The notes: a model not told the origin generated them from the letters alone. A stretch of DNA of 64,000 nt from Simmondsia chinensis (GCA_018398585.1 JAGTTD010000001.1:31757438-31821437), one strand, 5' to 3'; shown: positions 11,883 to 23,291, counted from the stretch's first letter. Made by a program: numbers and translations.

Positions 11883-12593
11883 ATTGATATCAGAGTCTTG
11901 ATTTCATTCCAAAATCAAGTTAGTTGATATCAAGTTCATAATCAGGTGGTGTTTGATCAAGGAATTGTGCTTAAACTATCTGAAATTCAACTATGGCATG
12001 CGGCTATTGTGAGTAGGATTGCTGAGTTTGATCCGGTTCAGATTTGATTGAAATTATTTTGCTACAATCTATTTGGTTTACTTGCAAACAAGTCCTAGAG
12101 CCATTGCTTGAGTAGAATTGATCAGAATGTTGATCTTACTGCTGTAAACTTGAATCATCTGCGGTTCTTAGCGTTGGATCATGCTGAAATTGATCTAGCT
12201 GATATCTGTCTAGTTAGCTACGGTACATTCTTTGTGACCTTGTGACATTGATCTCTACTAAATTAAAACCTCAACAAGTGCTGAATTTCATGGGCGAGCC
12301 TCAAGACTTGACAACAACATTGAGATTTCGTGTTCTTAAATCAACAATTGCATTCGTTGCACTTGGCAAGTTGTCACTAGAACATTTAAGCAATCGAGTT
12401 TGATCATGCAATTCGGTTCAAAGGTTGTTTTTAATGTAATCTAAAGCTGACGTTTTGAGTGTTGTGGTGCTAAGCTCTTACAATCCAGCTGGGTAGTGTA
12501 AAACTCTCGAGTTAAACAACAAGAAGAAGTTGCTGAAACTACATAAACTGTCTCAGCATTAGTCATGATCTGAAGTTCTGCAAGTGAGATTAG

Positions 12594-13930
12594 TTGCTGG
12601 AGGAAGTGCTTGATTGTGCTGAAGATAAGCTCGATTTAGCCTATTACACTCAAGAACGATTGAACTTTTTGATCTCTTACATCAATTTGACCTGCGAATT
12701 GAGGAAACAAACACCAAATATGGTTGGACGTGTCACTAATCGATTCCAAGCAACATCTTATGCAAAGGTGGCTACTGGAACCACATCTAATCCTATTACT
12801 AATGTAGAAGGATCTATGGTTGATCTTCTTGAGCACATGACAAGGCTGTACTAACAATCACAGCAGCAACTACATCAGTAAATGCAAGACTTATTGTTAG
12901 CATTTTAACAAAGACTTTAAGCATGACAAGATCAACTTGAGCAAGAAAATTCCACACGATAGCAACAACTTTAGAAAAGGCTTCAAGCAGAGCAGGAACA
13001 AAGTGAGCAAAGGCTTGAACAGCATTTAAATGAAATGCACGAACAAGTACATAAACAAGGAATTAGCCTTGGTGTAGGAATCCAACTTGAAGTGCCTCAA
13101 CAAGAAGGATTTTTGGTTCAAGTGGTGAATGTTGGAACTGGAAATTCACCTATTGTTCCTTGTCAAGCTAGGCCTTTGGATCCTTTATTGCCAAGGCAAG
13201 TAGAAATGCAAGGTGTTACAACGGTTGTGGCAAGAAGAGCGGGGTTTAGATAGCCTAAGTTTGATCTCGACACTTTTGATGGCACGCACCTACAATCATG
13301 GATAAAAAGATGAGAGCGATGCTTTAGGTGCTACGCTATTTCATAGGAGGAAAAAGTCGAACTGGCCGCAGTTTATTTGCAAGGGGACCAGGAAGTTTGG
13401 CTTCATAGCATAATCCTTGGTAATCCAATTCTATCATGGTGAGAGTTTGTGGATGAATTGTGTGACAGGTATGGAGACGAACATCTAGGGGAGGTTGTGG
13501 ACAATTTCAACAAGATAGCTCAAGTAAGCAGTGTCAAGGAGTACATGACCCGAGATCTTAAAAAACAAGAATGATGTCCATAACTCCGGAAGCAAGGGAG
13601 GCCTTCTATGTTTCTAGCTTCATCAGTGGGCTCAAGCTCAAGATCAAGAATCTAGTCAAGGCACTCAACCCTCCTACACTGTCCAAAGCGTATGCGAAGG
13701 CGAGATTGTTTGAGTCTATTGTTTTAGCTTTGCCTGAAGAAGGTCAAAGAAGTCAGTCAACAGCTCCCCTGCCGCAAGCTGTGCCTGATGGTTCGAGGAC
13801 ATTGGGTATGGAAGAGAAGAAGGCACAAAATATATGCTTCAAGTGTAATTGAAAATACTTCTTCGGTCATAAGTGTAATCCTCAACACTTAATGGCTGTC
13901 TCGGGAACTGAAATTGAAGGGGATCACGAA
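12594..13930 (+). pseudogene. gag with CCHC-type knuckle
   Basis: The upstream part (12594-12854) is an 86-codon open piece. A Q/E/R-rich coiled-coil-like stretch follows (12855-13060). The core runs from PKFDLDTFDGTHLQSWIKR (13255) through VYLQGDQEVW and FVDELCDRYGDEHLG to EAREAFYVSSFISGLK and LKIKNLVKALNPPTL (13590-13690). Near 13837-13880 there is a knuckle reading CFKCN, a stop, then KYFFGHKC. Several stops and at least two frameshifts make it non-functional. The domain order is that of Ty3/gypsy gag. Confidence 0.8.
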
Positions 13931-13957
13931 GATGGCCTACAACATTATGATCCGAGA

Positions 13958-14083
13958 ATGGCAGTGACCCTTGACTTTGAAGCTATGGGGTGTGGATGAT
14001 ACAGAGCATAGTGCGGGACTATGGCAGTGACCCATGACTTTGAAGCTATGGGCTGTGGATGATACAGAGCATAGTGCGGGACT
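13958..14083 (+). repeat. 63-bp tandem duplication
   Basis: Two head-to-tail copies (13958-14020 and 14021-14083) start ATGGCAGTGACCC and end AGTGCGGGACT. They differ at only about three positions. They lie between the gag knuckle and the 3' end of the gag-only element. Confidence 0.9.
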
Positions 14084-14191
14084 ATCTTTAGCTGCATTCT
14101 CAACAAATATGGCTCATGGGTCAATTTTTTGTTTTGCGAAAATGTTTGTATCAAATTCTTGAGGACAAGAATCTCCCAAAGGGAGGAGTAT

Positions 14192-14665
14192 TGTCATGAT
14201 TGTAATAAGAGGAGATAAATAGTAATGAGTTTTAGGTAGTAATCTAGTAGTATATGTCAAATAAGATCATGTAAGGGCTGGTTGGTTCAGTTAGCTATTA
14301 GCTCGGCTGCTGCTTAGTCAAGGTATCAATGTCGGTTGGTGTTGCTCCTTTTTGGCGGCTGCATTAGTAGAGGCGCTGGAGCTTAGTGTCCAAATATAAT
14401 GTTCTTCTCTTAACATGTAATTAGTATAAATAGGTGAGTTCTTCTATTGTAATATGATAAGATGAATGATAATTGCTCTCTTTCTCTCTAAATTCTCTCT
14501 AGATTTCCTCTATCTCTTACTTCTTCTCTACTTCGCATCTCAATCTCATCTATCTCTCATCTAATTCTCTTCTAATTCTTCTATTTTCTCATCTAAATTC
14601 ACTCTATTTCAACTTAAAACTCTTAAAGCCTAGTTTATGATTCAAGTTTGGCTTGAATCATAACA
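14192..14665 (+). repeat. 3' LTR of the gag-only gypsy element
   Basis: This 474-bp LTR has a TATAAATA box at 14425-14432. It is preceded directly by the purine tract at 14178-14190. Confidence 0.85.
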
Positions 14666-15036
14666 ATACTGTGTTCCAATCTTATTGAAAATACTAAAAT
14701 AGTACTCTTGGATCCCTATCCACATAACCGAGACGAGTCATAAAAAGTATTATATTATAGTCTTATGAGACAAGTTGTCCAAACTTATCACCAATTACAA
14801 ACATGCTATAACAACATATTACTAGTTTGATTTAAGTCCATCTATGGTTCAATCTGATTAACCACTTAAACCAAACCTGGCATGTCATCTTAGACTAGGC
14901 CATCTCATGGAATGTTAAGAAAACAATGACAAGCATGCTTGACTAGTAAAACATAATAAGTACAATAAAAAAATAAAAAAAATTTATTTATTTAATATTC
15001 AAATATAATAGGGTTTTCGGGACACCAATTTCAGCA

Positions 15037-16792
15037 GTATTGCCATTGGAGGTAACCAAGCCAACACCACTACAGTTCCATGACAAACCAATAAGAAAAA
15101 GATTTTTTTTTTTTTTTTTAAAAACCCATAATGGAAGTACCCATAGCTTTCTGGATCCAAGTTGGCCAAAGCAGCTGGTTTAAGCTATCTCGAGCTCTTA
15201 TATTTGCTGTCACGGTCGCTAATGGGAGTAAAATAACAACTCAAACTAGGTGTCTTGGGTTTTTGCTACAATTAAAAAGGTCATGAATATAAATATAACT
15301 TTAGGGTCTTGCGTCTTGGGGTTGTGATGTCCTTTTAGGCATGGATGAAGATGTTCAATCCTCTTCTTTTTTATGTAGTGAACTTGAGAGTTTCTTCAAG
15401 AAGGGTGATAAGCCAATTGAATTGGAAGGTGTTACGAAAGAATGTTTCTTTAAAATGATTATTAGTGAAGGGTTAGACAAAATCATAACTAAGGGAACTT
15501 GCTATTGTTTTTGCCACATCCAGCCTATTGTGGAACAACATAAGTCACATTTATCTTCTACAGAAGACCTACATAAACCATTTTCTGCTGCTCTACTTCG
15601 GCTGCTGCCCATCCTTGAGGAGTTTGTGGATATCTTTGCTATATCGAGGTCCCTCCCTTCTTCTAGAGCCTACGACCATTCAATGCCCTTGAAACCCAAC
15701 CCACAAACATTAGGCCTTATCGATGTCCTTATAAGCATAAAATAGAAATAGTAAAAAAAATATGGATGAATTACTTGAATTCTCTTTTATTAGGAACTTC
15801 CAAAGACCATATGCCTCACTCTAGTAGTGCTCAAAAAGGATGGATTAACATGAATGTTTGTGGATTATCAAAAGCACAATGACTAAACAATAAAAGATAA
15901 GTTCCCAATACCTAATTGATTGTCTTTTGGATGAATTGCGTGGATCTTCAATTTATTCAAAAATTGACCTAAGATAAGGTTACCATCAAGTGCGTATGAG
16001 GAAAGAAGATACCTAACATAATGTTTAGGACTCATAAAGGACAATATTAGTTTAGGGTTACGCCATTTGGCCTAACAAATGCGTTGGCCACATTTCAAGC
16101 CCTCATGAACTCAATCTTTAAGGAATAATTGAGAAAACTTGTTCTTGTGTTCTTCGGTGATGTTCTTGTCTATAGTCCTACCTTAGATGACCATGTTACT
16201 TACTTGCATCTAGTTTTTTCTGCTATTAGTGCCCATAAGTTATATGCGAAAATGAGTAGATGCGTTTTTGGTACTGAACTTGTAGAATACCTAGGCCATA
16301 ATATTTTTAAAGAAGGTGTCAAAATTGATCCATCAAAGATTATAGTGATGCGTGATTTTCTTGGTTTAATTGGATATTATTGCCAAATTTATACTTGACA
16401 TGGAGTTATAGCATTATAGCTAAGCCATAACGGATTTTCTCAACAACAAAAAAAAGACGCATTTTTTTTTTTTTTTTGGTATTGAAGTGGAAATTGAAGC
16501 TTTCAAAGGGCGTAAAAAGGCCATGAAAACAATCCATGTTCTAGCTCTACTTGATTTGATCAACCACTCTCCTTGAAATTGATGCCTCAACACATGGGAT
16601 TAGGGCATTTTTGTCCCAAAATGAGAGACCAATTACATACTTGAGATACCTTTTTCATCTAGGCAATTAGGCCTCTCTATATACCAAAAGGAATACCTAG
16701 CTATAGTCATGGCCATTTCTAAATGGCGGCACTATCTCGAGGGACATGATTTTGTAATAAAAACCGATTACAAGAGCCTTAAGTTTTTATTA
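15037..16792 (+). pseudogene. Protease-RT-RNase H of the interrupted gypsy element (part 1)
   Basis: A degenerate protease appears first (NGSTHSFLD near 15130, where DSGSTHNFLD is expected). RT follows from about 15640 (YDHSMPLKPNPQ) through KDGLTWMFVDYQKLN, IKDKFPIPLID and SIYSKIDLR. The catalytic box reads VFFGDVLVYS (16147-16176), so the usual DD has become GD. RNase H starts at about 16480, with LEIDASTHGI at about 16570-16600, and is cut at 16792 by a MULE MITE after SLKFLL. Many stops and frameshifts are present. It belongs with the gag at 7132-8847. Confidence 0.8.
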
Positions 16793-17456
16793 GAGCCGCT
16801 GCCGAAAATGGCCTAAAAATTAAATAAGTTACCAAAAATGGCCTATTTAAAAAATATTTACTCAATTGGCCTCCATTTCAGCAATTTTTTAAAATTTAAT
16901 TTTTTTATTTTTGGGTAACCCCTGAAGGAGAGGAAGGTACCTAATTGTAGACCTGCCACTTTAAAAGGGGATGCTCCCCTTTTTTTTGTTTTTTTAATAA
17001 AATTATAAGTTATATTAAATATATAAATTATATGTAGCTTAATAAATTAAATTATTAAATTATGTATATAATTTATAATAAAAACTTTAAATTAAGTTTT
17101 ATATGAAATATTAAATTATATTTTTTATACCTAATTTTGTAGTTTACTCATTATTAGAACTATCTAATAATAGTTGTTTATTTACATAACATTTAGCATA
17201 AATTATTATCTTTAAAAGACCATATAACACAAATTTTTGAAAATTTTTATCTTTAAAAGACCATATAACATATGCTACTATCATCTCCAAGACTAATTCT
17301 TCTGCTTTTCAAAACATGCGTTATAGTCCGCATTTCAGGATCAGAAATTTTCGAGAATTTAGGGACTTCAATAATGTTATTTTTTTTGACTTTCAAAAAT
17401 AAAAAATATAAATACATAAATATTTATATTAAAATGAAAAAAATATGAATATTTTA

Positions 17457-17641
17457 GGAAAATTAAGACTTTGATACCTTGAAATTTAAGCATTCATCAC
17501 ATTGGTACAGTCACATTTTAATATGTACAATAAGGTACCCTTGAGGTTTTAATATGTTATCACATATCCTGTGTTGGAATTTAATTAATTTTTGTAAGGA
17601 TGTGACAAAATTTTTATAAAAAAATATTAATATAATACAAA

Positions 17642-17696
<55 letters not shown>

Positions 17697-18042
17697 ACAT
17701 GCCAATATTTTTATCAAAAATTTAAATTCCAATAAAATATTTACCGAATATTAATATAATCTACCTACATTTTGCCAAAAATATGTGTCATGATAACAAT
17801 TTTTAACAGACATCAATAAATTCTAATTAATATACTAATATATTATCAAAATCATGTTCAATTTAAACATTTTTTAATAAAAATTCATCAAATTTTGACA
17901 AAATATTAAAAACTGATTGATAAATATATTCTATTATTGATAAAATATTAAAATTTTGGGATACCCCATTACACACATTGATATGTCAGGGTAACTAGGT
18001 GATAAATGGTCGAATCTTAAAGTACCTAAGAAATAATTTCTT
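17457..18042. mobile_element. Second MULE-type MITE nested in the first
   Basis: The left end (from GGAAAATTAAGAC) and the inverted right end (AAGAAATTATTTCTTAGG on the antisense strand, ending at 18042) align over about 75 bp, including the shared CATT.ATCAC core. The flanks AATATTTTA (17448-17456) and AATAATTTA (18043-18051) match at 8 of 9, a 9-bp duplication. A TA dinucleotide array (17647-17694) lies inside. A broken copy of the same family is at 48742-48837 plus 51541-51690. Confidence 0.75.
17647..17694. repeat. (TA)n microsatellite
   Basis: About 24 uninterrupted TA units lie inside the inner MULE MITE. Confidence 0.98.
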
Positions 18043-18599
18043 AATAATTTAAAAATATTACATAATTCTCTATATATTTGTATAATAATTGAAAGATTAT
18101 CATTGCAAATGAAAGGAGAAAGAGTTGCATTAATGATGATAAATTTAAAATATGATAGGAAATAGTGGTCTTTTAAAAATAATAATTTATGCTAAATATT
18201 ATGCGAACAAATGACTATTATTAGATAGCACTAATAATGAGTAAACTACAAAATTTTCTATAGATAATATAATTTAACTAAAAATATATTATCAAGCAAA
18301 ATATAACATGATAATAAAAATATAATTAATATATGTATCTAATTAATAATTTTATTGAAAATACAAAAAAAATAAAAAAAGGCAGCATCCCCTTTTAAAG
18401 TGGCAGGGTCTGTTGCAGACCCTACCACTTGTCAACTCAATCCATCCCTCTCAAGGAGGTATCCAAGTATAAAAAAAAATGTTAAATTTAAAAAAATTGC
18501 TAACGAGGAGGTCAGTTGAGTAAATATTTTTAAAAATGAGCCATTTTTGTTAATATATTTTTATTTTTAGGCCATTTCTGACAATAGCTCTTGTTGTTA

Positions 18600-18780
18600 G
18601 ACCAAAAGATTACAATGCCCTTGCAGAGGAATAGGGCTACCAAGCTTATGATATTTGCACCACTTAATTGATTATAGAAAGCGAAACACTAATTGTGTAG
18701 TGGATGCATTATTCTAGGTTTCTTCTAGTTCTTTATGGTTTGTTTCTTTATTAATGTTTAAAGGCCCAAAAAGCAACCTA
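18600..18780 (+). pseudogene. RNase H end of the interrupted gypsy element (part 2)
   Basis: After the MITE and its target duplication, the frame resumes as DQKITMPLQRNRATKL and then IDYRKRNTNCVVDAL (the usual YRKG..N.VADALSR), so the insertion split one RNase H domain. Coding similarity fades by about 18780, just before a T tract. Confidence 0.7.
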
Positions 18781-19700
18781 TGTTTGAATTAGTTTTTTTT
18801 TTTTTTTTTTTTGTCATAAATCAAAAACTTAAACTTTGGAAGCTAATAATTAAAATAAAGAGAAAAAATTATAAATTAAATAATAAGTGAAAGAAATAAA
18901 AACAAAAAGAAGAAGGGAAGAATGCACAGTGATATTTATGGTGGTTCACTTCCAATTTGAAAGCTAGTCTACTCTCTATGTAATTAATATTTGTCACTTG
19001 AGCCATTCACTAACATTGATGATCCTTTTGAAACGTAGGCTGAAAATCTAACTTTTCACAATCGATCCTCTGTGTGTACGCATAGGACCAACATCTTACA
19101 ACCGATCCTTTTGTAATGTAGGCTTTGAATCCAAACTCTTTACAAATGACTTCTTTGTATGTAGGCTTAGGATCAACCTTTTACAAGACAAAGTTTGAGT
19201 AAAATGAATCACACTCCGAAAAGAGTTATTTCAAAATAAAATCCAGCTTGAAAAAAGCTAAAGATACTAATTAAGCTTGAACTCAATCAAAGAGAGAACA
19301 ACTAATGCTCGAGAAAAGTTTAGTAAAATTAAATGATATGTAAAAGTTCAATGCTTAAAAGTAGAACAACAATTAAAACAAATTTTCTTTGAACAAAGCA
19401 TTCAAATCCTATTTTTAGGCAAATGAAGGCCCAAGAATTCCTTGGAGCATTTTAGGAAAAAAATAGGAAATAAATTGGATATGAAAAGTAGATGTTTCGG
19501 CCTATCGCTGGCTTGTGCATCAATACACAAACATGTGTGTAGACAAACAGCTCTGGCTACAGTTTTCTGTGTGTCGACACATGCTTCTTGTTTGTCGTTA
19601 CTCAACATGCTCGGGTGTTTTCAAACCTTTTTTATCATCTTGCTTGATATGTGGCTGTTTAACCTTATATATTTGAATAAATCATCTTTTTAGTTATGTG
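18781..19700. repeat. Unclassified repeat with four 41-bp tandem units
   Basis: A T tract (18789-18812) is followed by AT-rich DNA and a segment at 19021-19186. That segment has four diverged tandem units of about 40-44 bp, each built as GATCCTTTTG, then GTAGGCT or ACGCATAGG, then a CTTTTTACAA-like end. No ORF of interest is present. The segment has the look of a retrotransposon LTR or leader, but no partner copy was found. Confidence 0.45.
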
Positions 19701-19906
19701 ACATGCGTTAGAATATGCGTCAATTTGAGCAAGTGCATTAAGTCTTATCAAGTAATAAAGTGTGACTAGAGTATCATTCCCATAAGGATTATTTATTGAA
19801 TGAGTACGAAATTATTAATTTTAATATTATTTAAAGAATCAAAATTGGGGGTTTGAATATGAAATTAAAAAGACTCAAGTAACCAAAAATAGTAATTTAA
19901 AAAAGG

Positions 19907-20063
19907 TGAAAGAATATAATTGTGGGAATAATTGGTGCAACTAGAATAGGAGCCCCCTCATATATATAATAATTTACAACACATGACACGTCTAATGGGC
20001 CTAATATATATGTACACTTACAACCCATTACAAATTTGACCCACTATATAATATACTCTAACA
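19907..20063 (-). repeat. 3' LTR of the 157-bp-LTR copia
   Basis: This LTR runs TGAAAGAATATAA to CTCTAACA and is bordered on the right by the antisense purine tract. Confidence 0.93.
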
Positions 20064-20165
20064 TCCCCCCTCAATCGACGCAAGAGAGAAATGAAGGCAA
20101 AGGTTGTGTCTGAATATAAGAAAGAGTTGACGTGATAGATTCTTTGTAAAGACGTCAGCTGTTTG

Positions 20166-22950
20166 TCATGACGAGGGAATGTGAAGAACCCAAACAAGAC
20201 CCATGTGGATGCGCTCTCGAATAAAGTGAATGTCGATCTCAATATGCTTGGTTCGAACGTGCTGCACTGGATTAGTAGACAAGTACATAGCATAAACATT
20301 GTCACAATAAAGCAAGGTGGCATGGGGAAGAAGAAGCCCAAGCTCACCACGAAGAGAGCGAAGCCAACAACACTCAAAGACGGCATTAGCAACAGCCCTA
20401 TACTCGGCCTTGGAGCTAGATCCAGAAATTATAGGCTGGCATTTGAAGGACCAAGAAATAAGGTTACATCCTAAAACGACACAAAAACCAGATGTGGACC
20501 GACGAGTATCAGGACAGCCAGCCCAGTCTACATCAGAGTATGCAGCAAGTTGATCCACACAAGAAGGAGAAATAGTTAATCCTTAGGTAATAGTGCCCTT
20601 GATGTATCTGAGAATGCGTTTAAGGGCCATCCAATGAGGTAAACGCGGAGCATGCATAAATAAACATACTTGTTGCATAACATAAGAGATATCAGGGTGA
20701 GTGAAAGTAAGATACTAAAGAGCACCAACTATAGATCGATATAAAGTAGGGTCAGGAATGAGATCTCCATCGTCTATGGAAAGTTTAGATTTGGAATCTG
20801 TAGGTGTAGCAACAAGCTACATGAAAGCATGTTGGTTTTATCAAATAGATCATGAGCATACTTAAACTGAGATAAGAACGGAGATACAAAAAAAATAATT
20901 AAGGCGCCCCAAATTAGTCATATCAAATTCAGAATGTAGAGAACAAAGTAGAGCTTGAAGAAACACAATAGAAGACGCAGTAAGAACGATATCATCAACA
21001 TAAACCAACAGTATAGCCATGTCACCACCACGATGTAAAATAAATAATGAAGAGTCAAACTTACAACTTGTGAAACCGAGTGTGTATAGAAAGGAGGCGA
21101 AGCGATTATACCATGCCCGGGGCGCCTGTTTAAGCCCATAAATTGACTTATTAACTTGCACGCATGATCTAGAAATTGAGAATTCAGAAACCTAGAGGTT
21201 GCTTCATATAAACCTCTTCATTGAGATAACCATTCAAAAAAGCATTTTTAACATCGAGTTAATGAATAGGCCACTAACGAGAAGTAGCAAGAGCAAGAAC
21301 CATGCGAACTGTAGCTGGCTTAACAACAGGACTGAAAGTTTCACCATAATTAATGCCGTAACTTTGTGTGAAACATTGTGCAACCAAACTTGCTTTATAT
21401 CGTTTAACTTCACCTGTAGAAGTCTACTTAATACGAAAACCCATTTAAAACCAACAACGTTGCCATGAGCAAGTGAAGGAACAAGATCCCATGTATGATT
21501 ATAAATAAGGGCATTATATTCATCAAGCATAGCGGTCTTCCAATTGTGGTTTGTAAGGGCCTGCTTATACTAGAAAAGAACCTCGGGTAACGTATTATAA
21601 GCAAGCATAGAAGGTTTAAGAATAGGTTTTACAACACCAGCCTTAGAGCGTGTGACCATAGGGTGAAGAGATCGGGAAGCATCCCGAGGTGGGCATGGTG
21701 CATCGAACACAGCTGAAGTAGGGCCAGACATGTCGATCCATAGGGTGTCGGGCTCGGCGGGTAGTTACGGTGAGGTGGGCACCGATGCAGGAACCAGAGA
21801 AGAAGCGCCCGACAGTGGCGGTGGGCTGGCTGGCGAGACCGGGCGGGTGCCAGCGAGAGGTGAGGAGAAGACCTCAAGGAGACGGGTCATCGTTTCCTCT
21901 AAAAAGGTACCCAACTGAGCGAAAGGAAAATATATTTTATCAAAGACAACATGTCTCGAAATAATGACTTTGTTAGTAGAAATATCTAAGCATTTGTAGC
22001 CCTTATGATTCGGTGGATAGCCCAGAAAAACACACAAAGCAGACTGGGGTGCAAGTTTATGTGGAGCAATTGTAGTTAAATGAGGATAGCAGGCACTTAC
22101 AAACACACGAAGATGATCATAATCAACCTTTTGTTTCTAGAAGCATTGATATGGGATCTTTTTCTTAATGGAAATAGAGGGTAATAAGTTGATAGTATGA
22201 GCAACAACCAAAATAGCCTCAACCCAATACTCAAGAGGCATACAAACTTGAAAAAGGAGAGCTCGCATCATATTGCAAATAGTGTGGTGCATGTGTTCAG
22301 CTTTCCTATTTTGTTGGGATGTATAAGGGCATGAGACCCGACTAAGGATGCCCCGTTGTACAAAAAGTCCTTTAAAATCATGATTAATATATTCCATCCC
22401 ATTGTCACATTGGAATTGTTTAATTTCTACACCAAATTGATTCAAGACAAGCGCATGAAATTGTAGAAATAAATCAAACACCTCTAATTTTGAATGCATT
22501 GGGTAAATCCACACAAAATGAGTATAGTCATCCAAAAATAACAAATAATATTTATAGTCACTGAAACTAAAAACAAGTGATGACCATACATCAGAATGAA
22601 CAATGTCAAAAGGACGTGTAGTACTAGAAGCAGACTTCTGAAAAGGTAAACGACTGTGCTTGCCTAGTTGGAAAGCATGACACAAACTAGACTCTGAAGG
22701 AATGGTTGACTAAAGATGATAAAACTGGCTCTCTTGCATGGCCTAGGCGCTGTGCCAACGAGAAGAGGAGACTCGGAAAGTAACGAGTGGCGTAGTGATG
22801 GTAGGTGATCCTGGTACTACAAAAGAAGGCCCGGACTAACACAGCGGATGATAGTTGACTTCAGTTTAGGATCCTTGACAAAAAAAAAAAAAACCAAAAC
22901 TGTCAATTTACAGAAGGCAATTATTATTGGAACAAAATTGACGAACAGAA
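20166..22950 (-). pseudogene. copia pol: integrase-RT-RNase H, interrupted
   Basis: In antisense order, the pre-integrase segment (VPDLSKNLLSVRQFCSNNN, near 22900-22960; SSLCHAFQLGKHSRLPF) comes first. The integrase core (22137-22685) has catalytic D in IVHSDVWSS, D in QFQCDNGMEY, and E in QQNRKAEHMHH. The integrase tail follows (21765-22106; CVFLGYPPNHKGYKCLD). RT start is at 21440-21530 (YNHTWDLVP, GFKWVF). RT core (20862-21161) has INKSIYGLKQAPRAWY-like MQVNKSIYGLKQAPRAWY and an intact YVDD. RNase H (20166-20558) has YSDVDWAGCPDTRRSTSG, SSSKAEYRAV and HIEIDIHFIRE. Stops and frameshifts separate the pieces. Confidence 0.88.
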
Positions 22951-23134
22951 AGTAAATTTTTGGACAGATCAGGAACAAATAGAACTTTATTTAAAACGAA
23001 GCGACCCATGGGAGTAGATATGAAACAAGATATTGTATAGTGGGCCATAATTGTAATGGATTATAAAATGGAAAGGGAAAGTCGGCTAGGGTTTGCCTTG
23101 ATTTGCGAGAGAGCCAGGGTTAGCTCTGATACCC

Positions 23135-23291
23135 TGAAAGAATATAATTGTGGGAATAATTGGTGCCCCTAGAATAGGAGCCCTCTCATATATATAATGA
23201 TTTACAGTACTTGACAGGTCTAATGGGCCTAATATATATGTACACTTATAACCCATTACAATTATGACCCACTATATAATATACTCTAACA
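23135..23291 (-). repeat. 5' LTR of the 157-bp-LTR copia
   Basis: This LTR has the same 157-bp span as the other copy. The primer site lies one base inside its left edge. Confidence 0.93.

Larger units (their letters stand above)
11412..14665 (+). mobile_element. gag-only Ty3/gypsy element nested in LTR copy A
   Basis: Two LTRs (11412-11882, 471 bp; 14192-14665, 474 bp), each TGTCATGATTG...ATAACA, bound a 2.3-kb interior. Next to the 5' LTR is a primer-site-like TTGATATCAGAGTC (11884-11897). Before the 3' LTR is a purine tract AAAGGGAGGAGTA (14178-14190). The interior has gag only. No protease, RT or integrase is recognisable and there is no room for a full pol, so it looks like a non-autonomous derivative. 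The flanks (CTGAT and ATACT) show no convincing duplication. Confidence 0.8.
8898..15036 (-). repeat. Long copia-type LTR (copy A), interrupted twice
   Basis: Without its inserts this is about 1.87 kb. It is homologous to 55076-57062 (copy B, same strand) and to the reverse complement of 62416-64000 (copy C). Shared blocks include the TTTGGCCAAAG and ATTTAGTAAAACTTAATTCC regions. The antisense LTR start (TGCTGAAATTGGTGTCC) aligns with TGTTAGAATTAGTGTCC of copy C. Inserts are a Harbinger-like MITE (9379-10393) and a gypsy element (11412-14665). No primer site or purine tract flanks it, so it may be a solo LTR in the gypsy element around it. I found no clear target duplication. Confidence 0.7.
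16793..18590. mobile_element. MULE-type MITE with about 430-bp terminal inverted repeats
   Basis: The ends GAGCCGCTGCCGAAAATGGCC (left) and its imperfect inverted counterpart (right, ending GCTC at 18590) continue as inverted repeats to about 17230 and from about 18165. The 9-bp flanks TTTTTATTA (16784-16792) and TTGTTGTTA (18591-18599) match at 7 of 9, as expected of Mutator-like insertion. Nothing is encoded. It sits inside RNase H of the surrounding gypsy element and is itself interrupted at 17457-18042. Confidence 0.85.
19907..23291 (-). mobile_element. Ty1/copia element with 157-bp LTRs, TSD AAAGG
   Basis: LTRs 19907-20063 and 23135-23291 (157 bp each, TGAAAGAATATAA...CTCTAACA) are flanked by a perfect AAAGG duplication (19902-19906 and 23292-23296). 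Orientation is antisense. The purine tract TTGAGGGGGGA (complement of 20064-20074) borders the left LTR, and the primer site GGTATCAGAGC (complement of 23123-23133) borders the right. By eye the two LTRs differ at about 11 positions (about 7%), so the copy is not recent. The interior has integrase, RT and RNase H but lacks gag and most of protease. The short LTRs and domain style recall the Ale/Retrofit lineage. Confidence 0.9.

Noticed and set aside
8893..15041. Target duplication for LTR copy A
   Set aside because: Candidate flanks CTAGT and GTATT (or GCAGT) do not match well enough, and the left border is uncertain.
20181..20553. Sense-strand open frames of 78-97 codons
   Set aside because: They are opposite the copia RNase H reading, whose motifs are clear on the antisense strand.
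21730..21964. GC-rich sense frames (about 62-64 codons) that could look like a host gene
   Set aside because: They lie opposite the proline/serine-rich linker after copia integrase.
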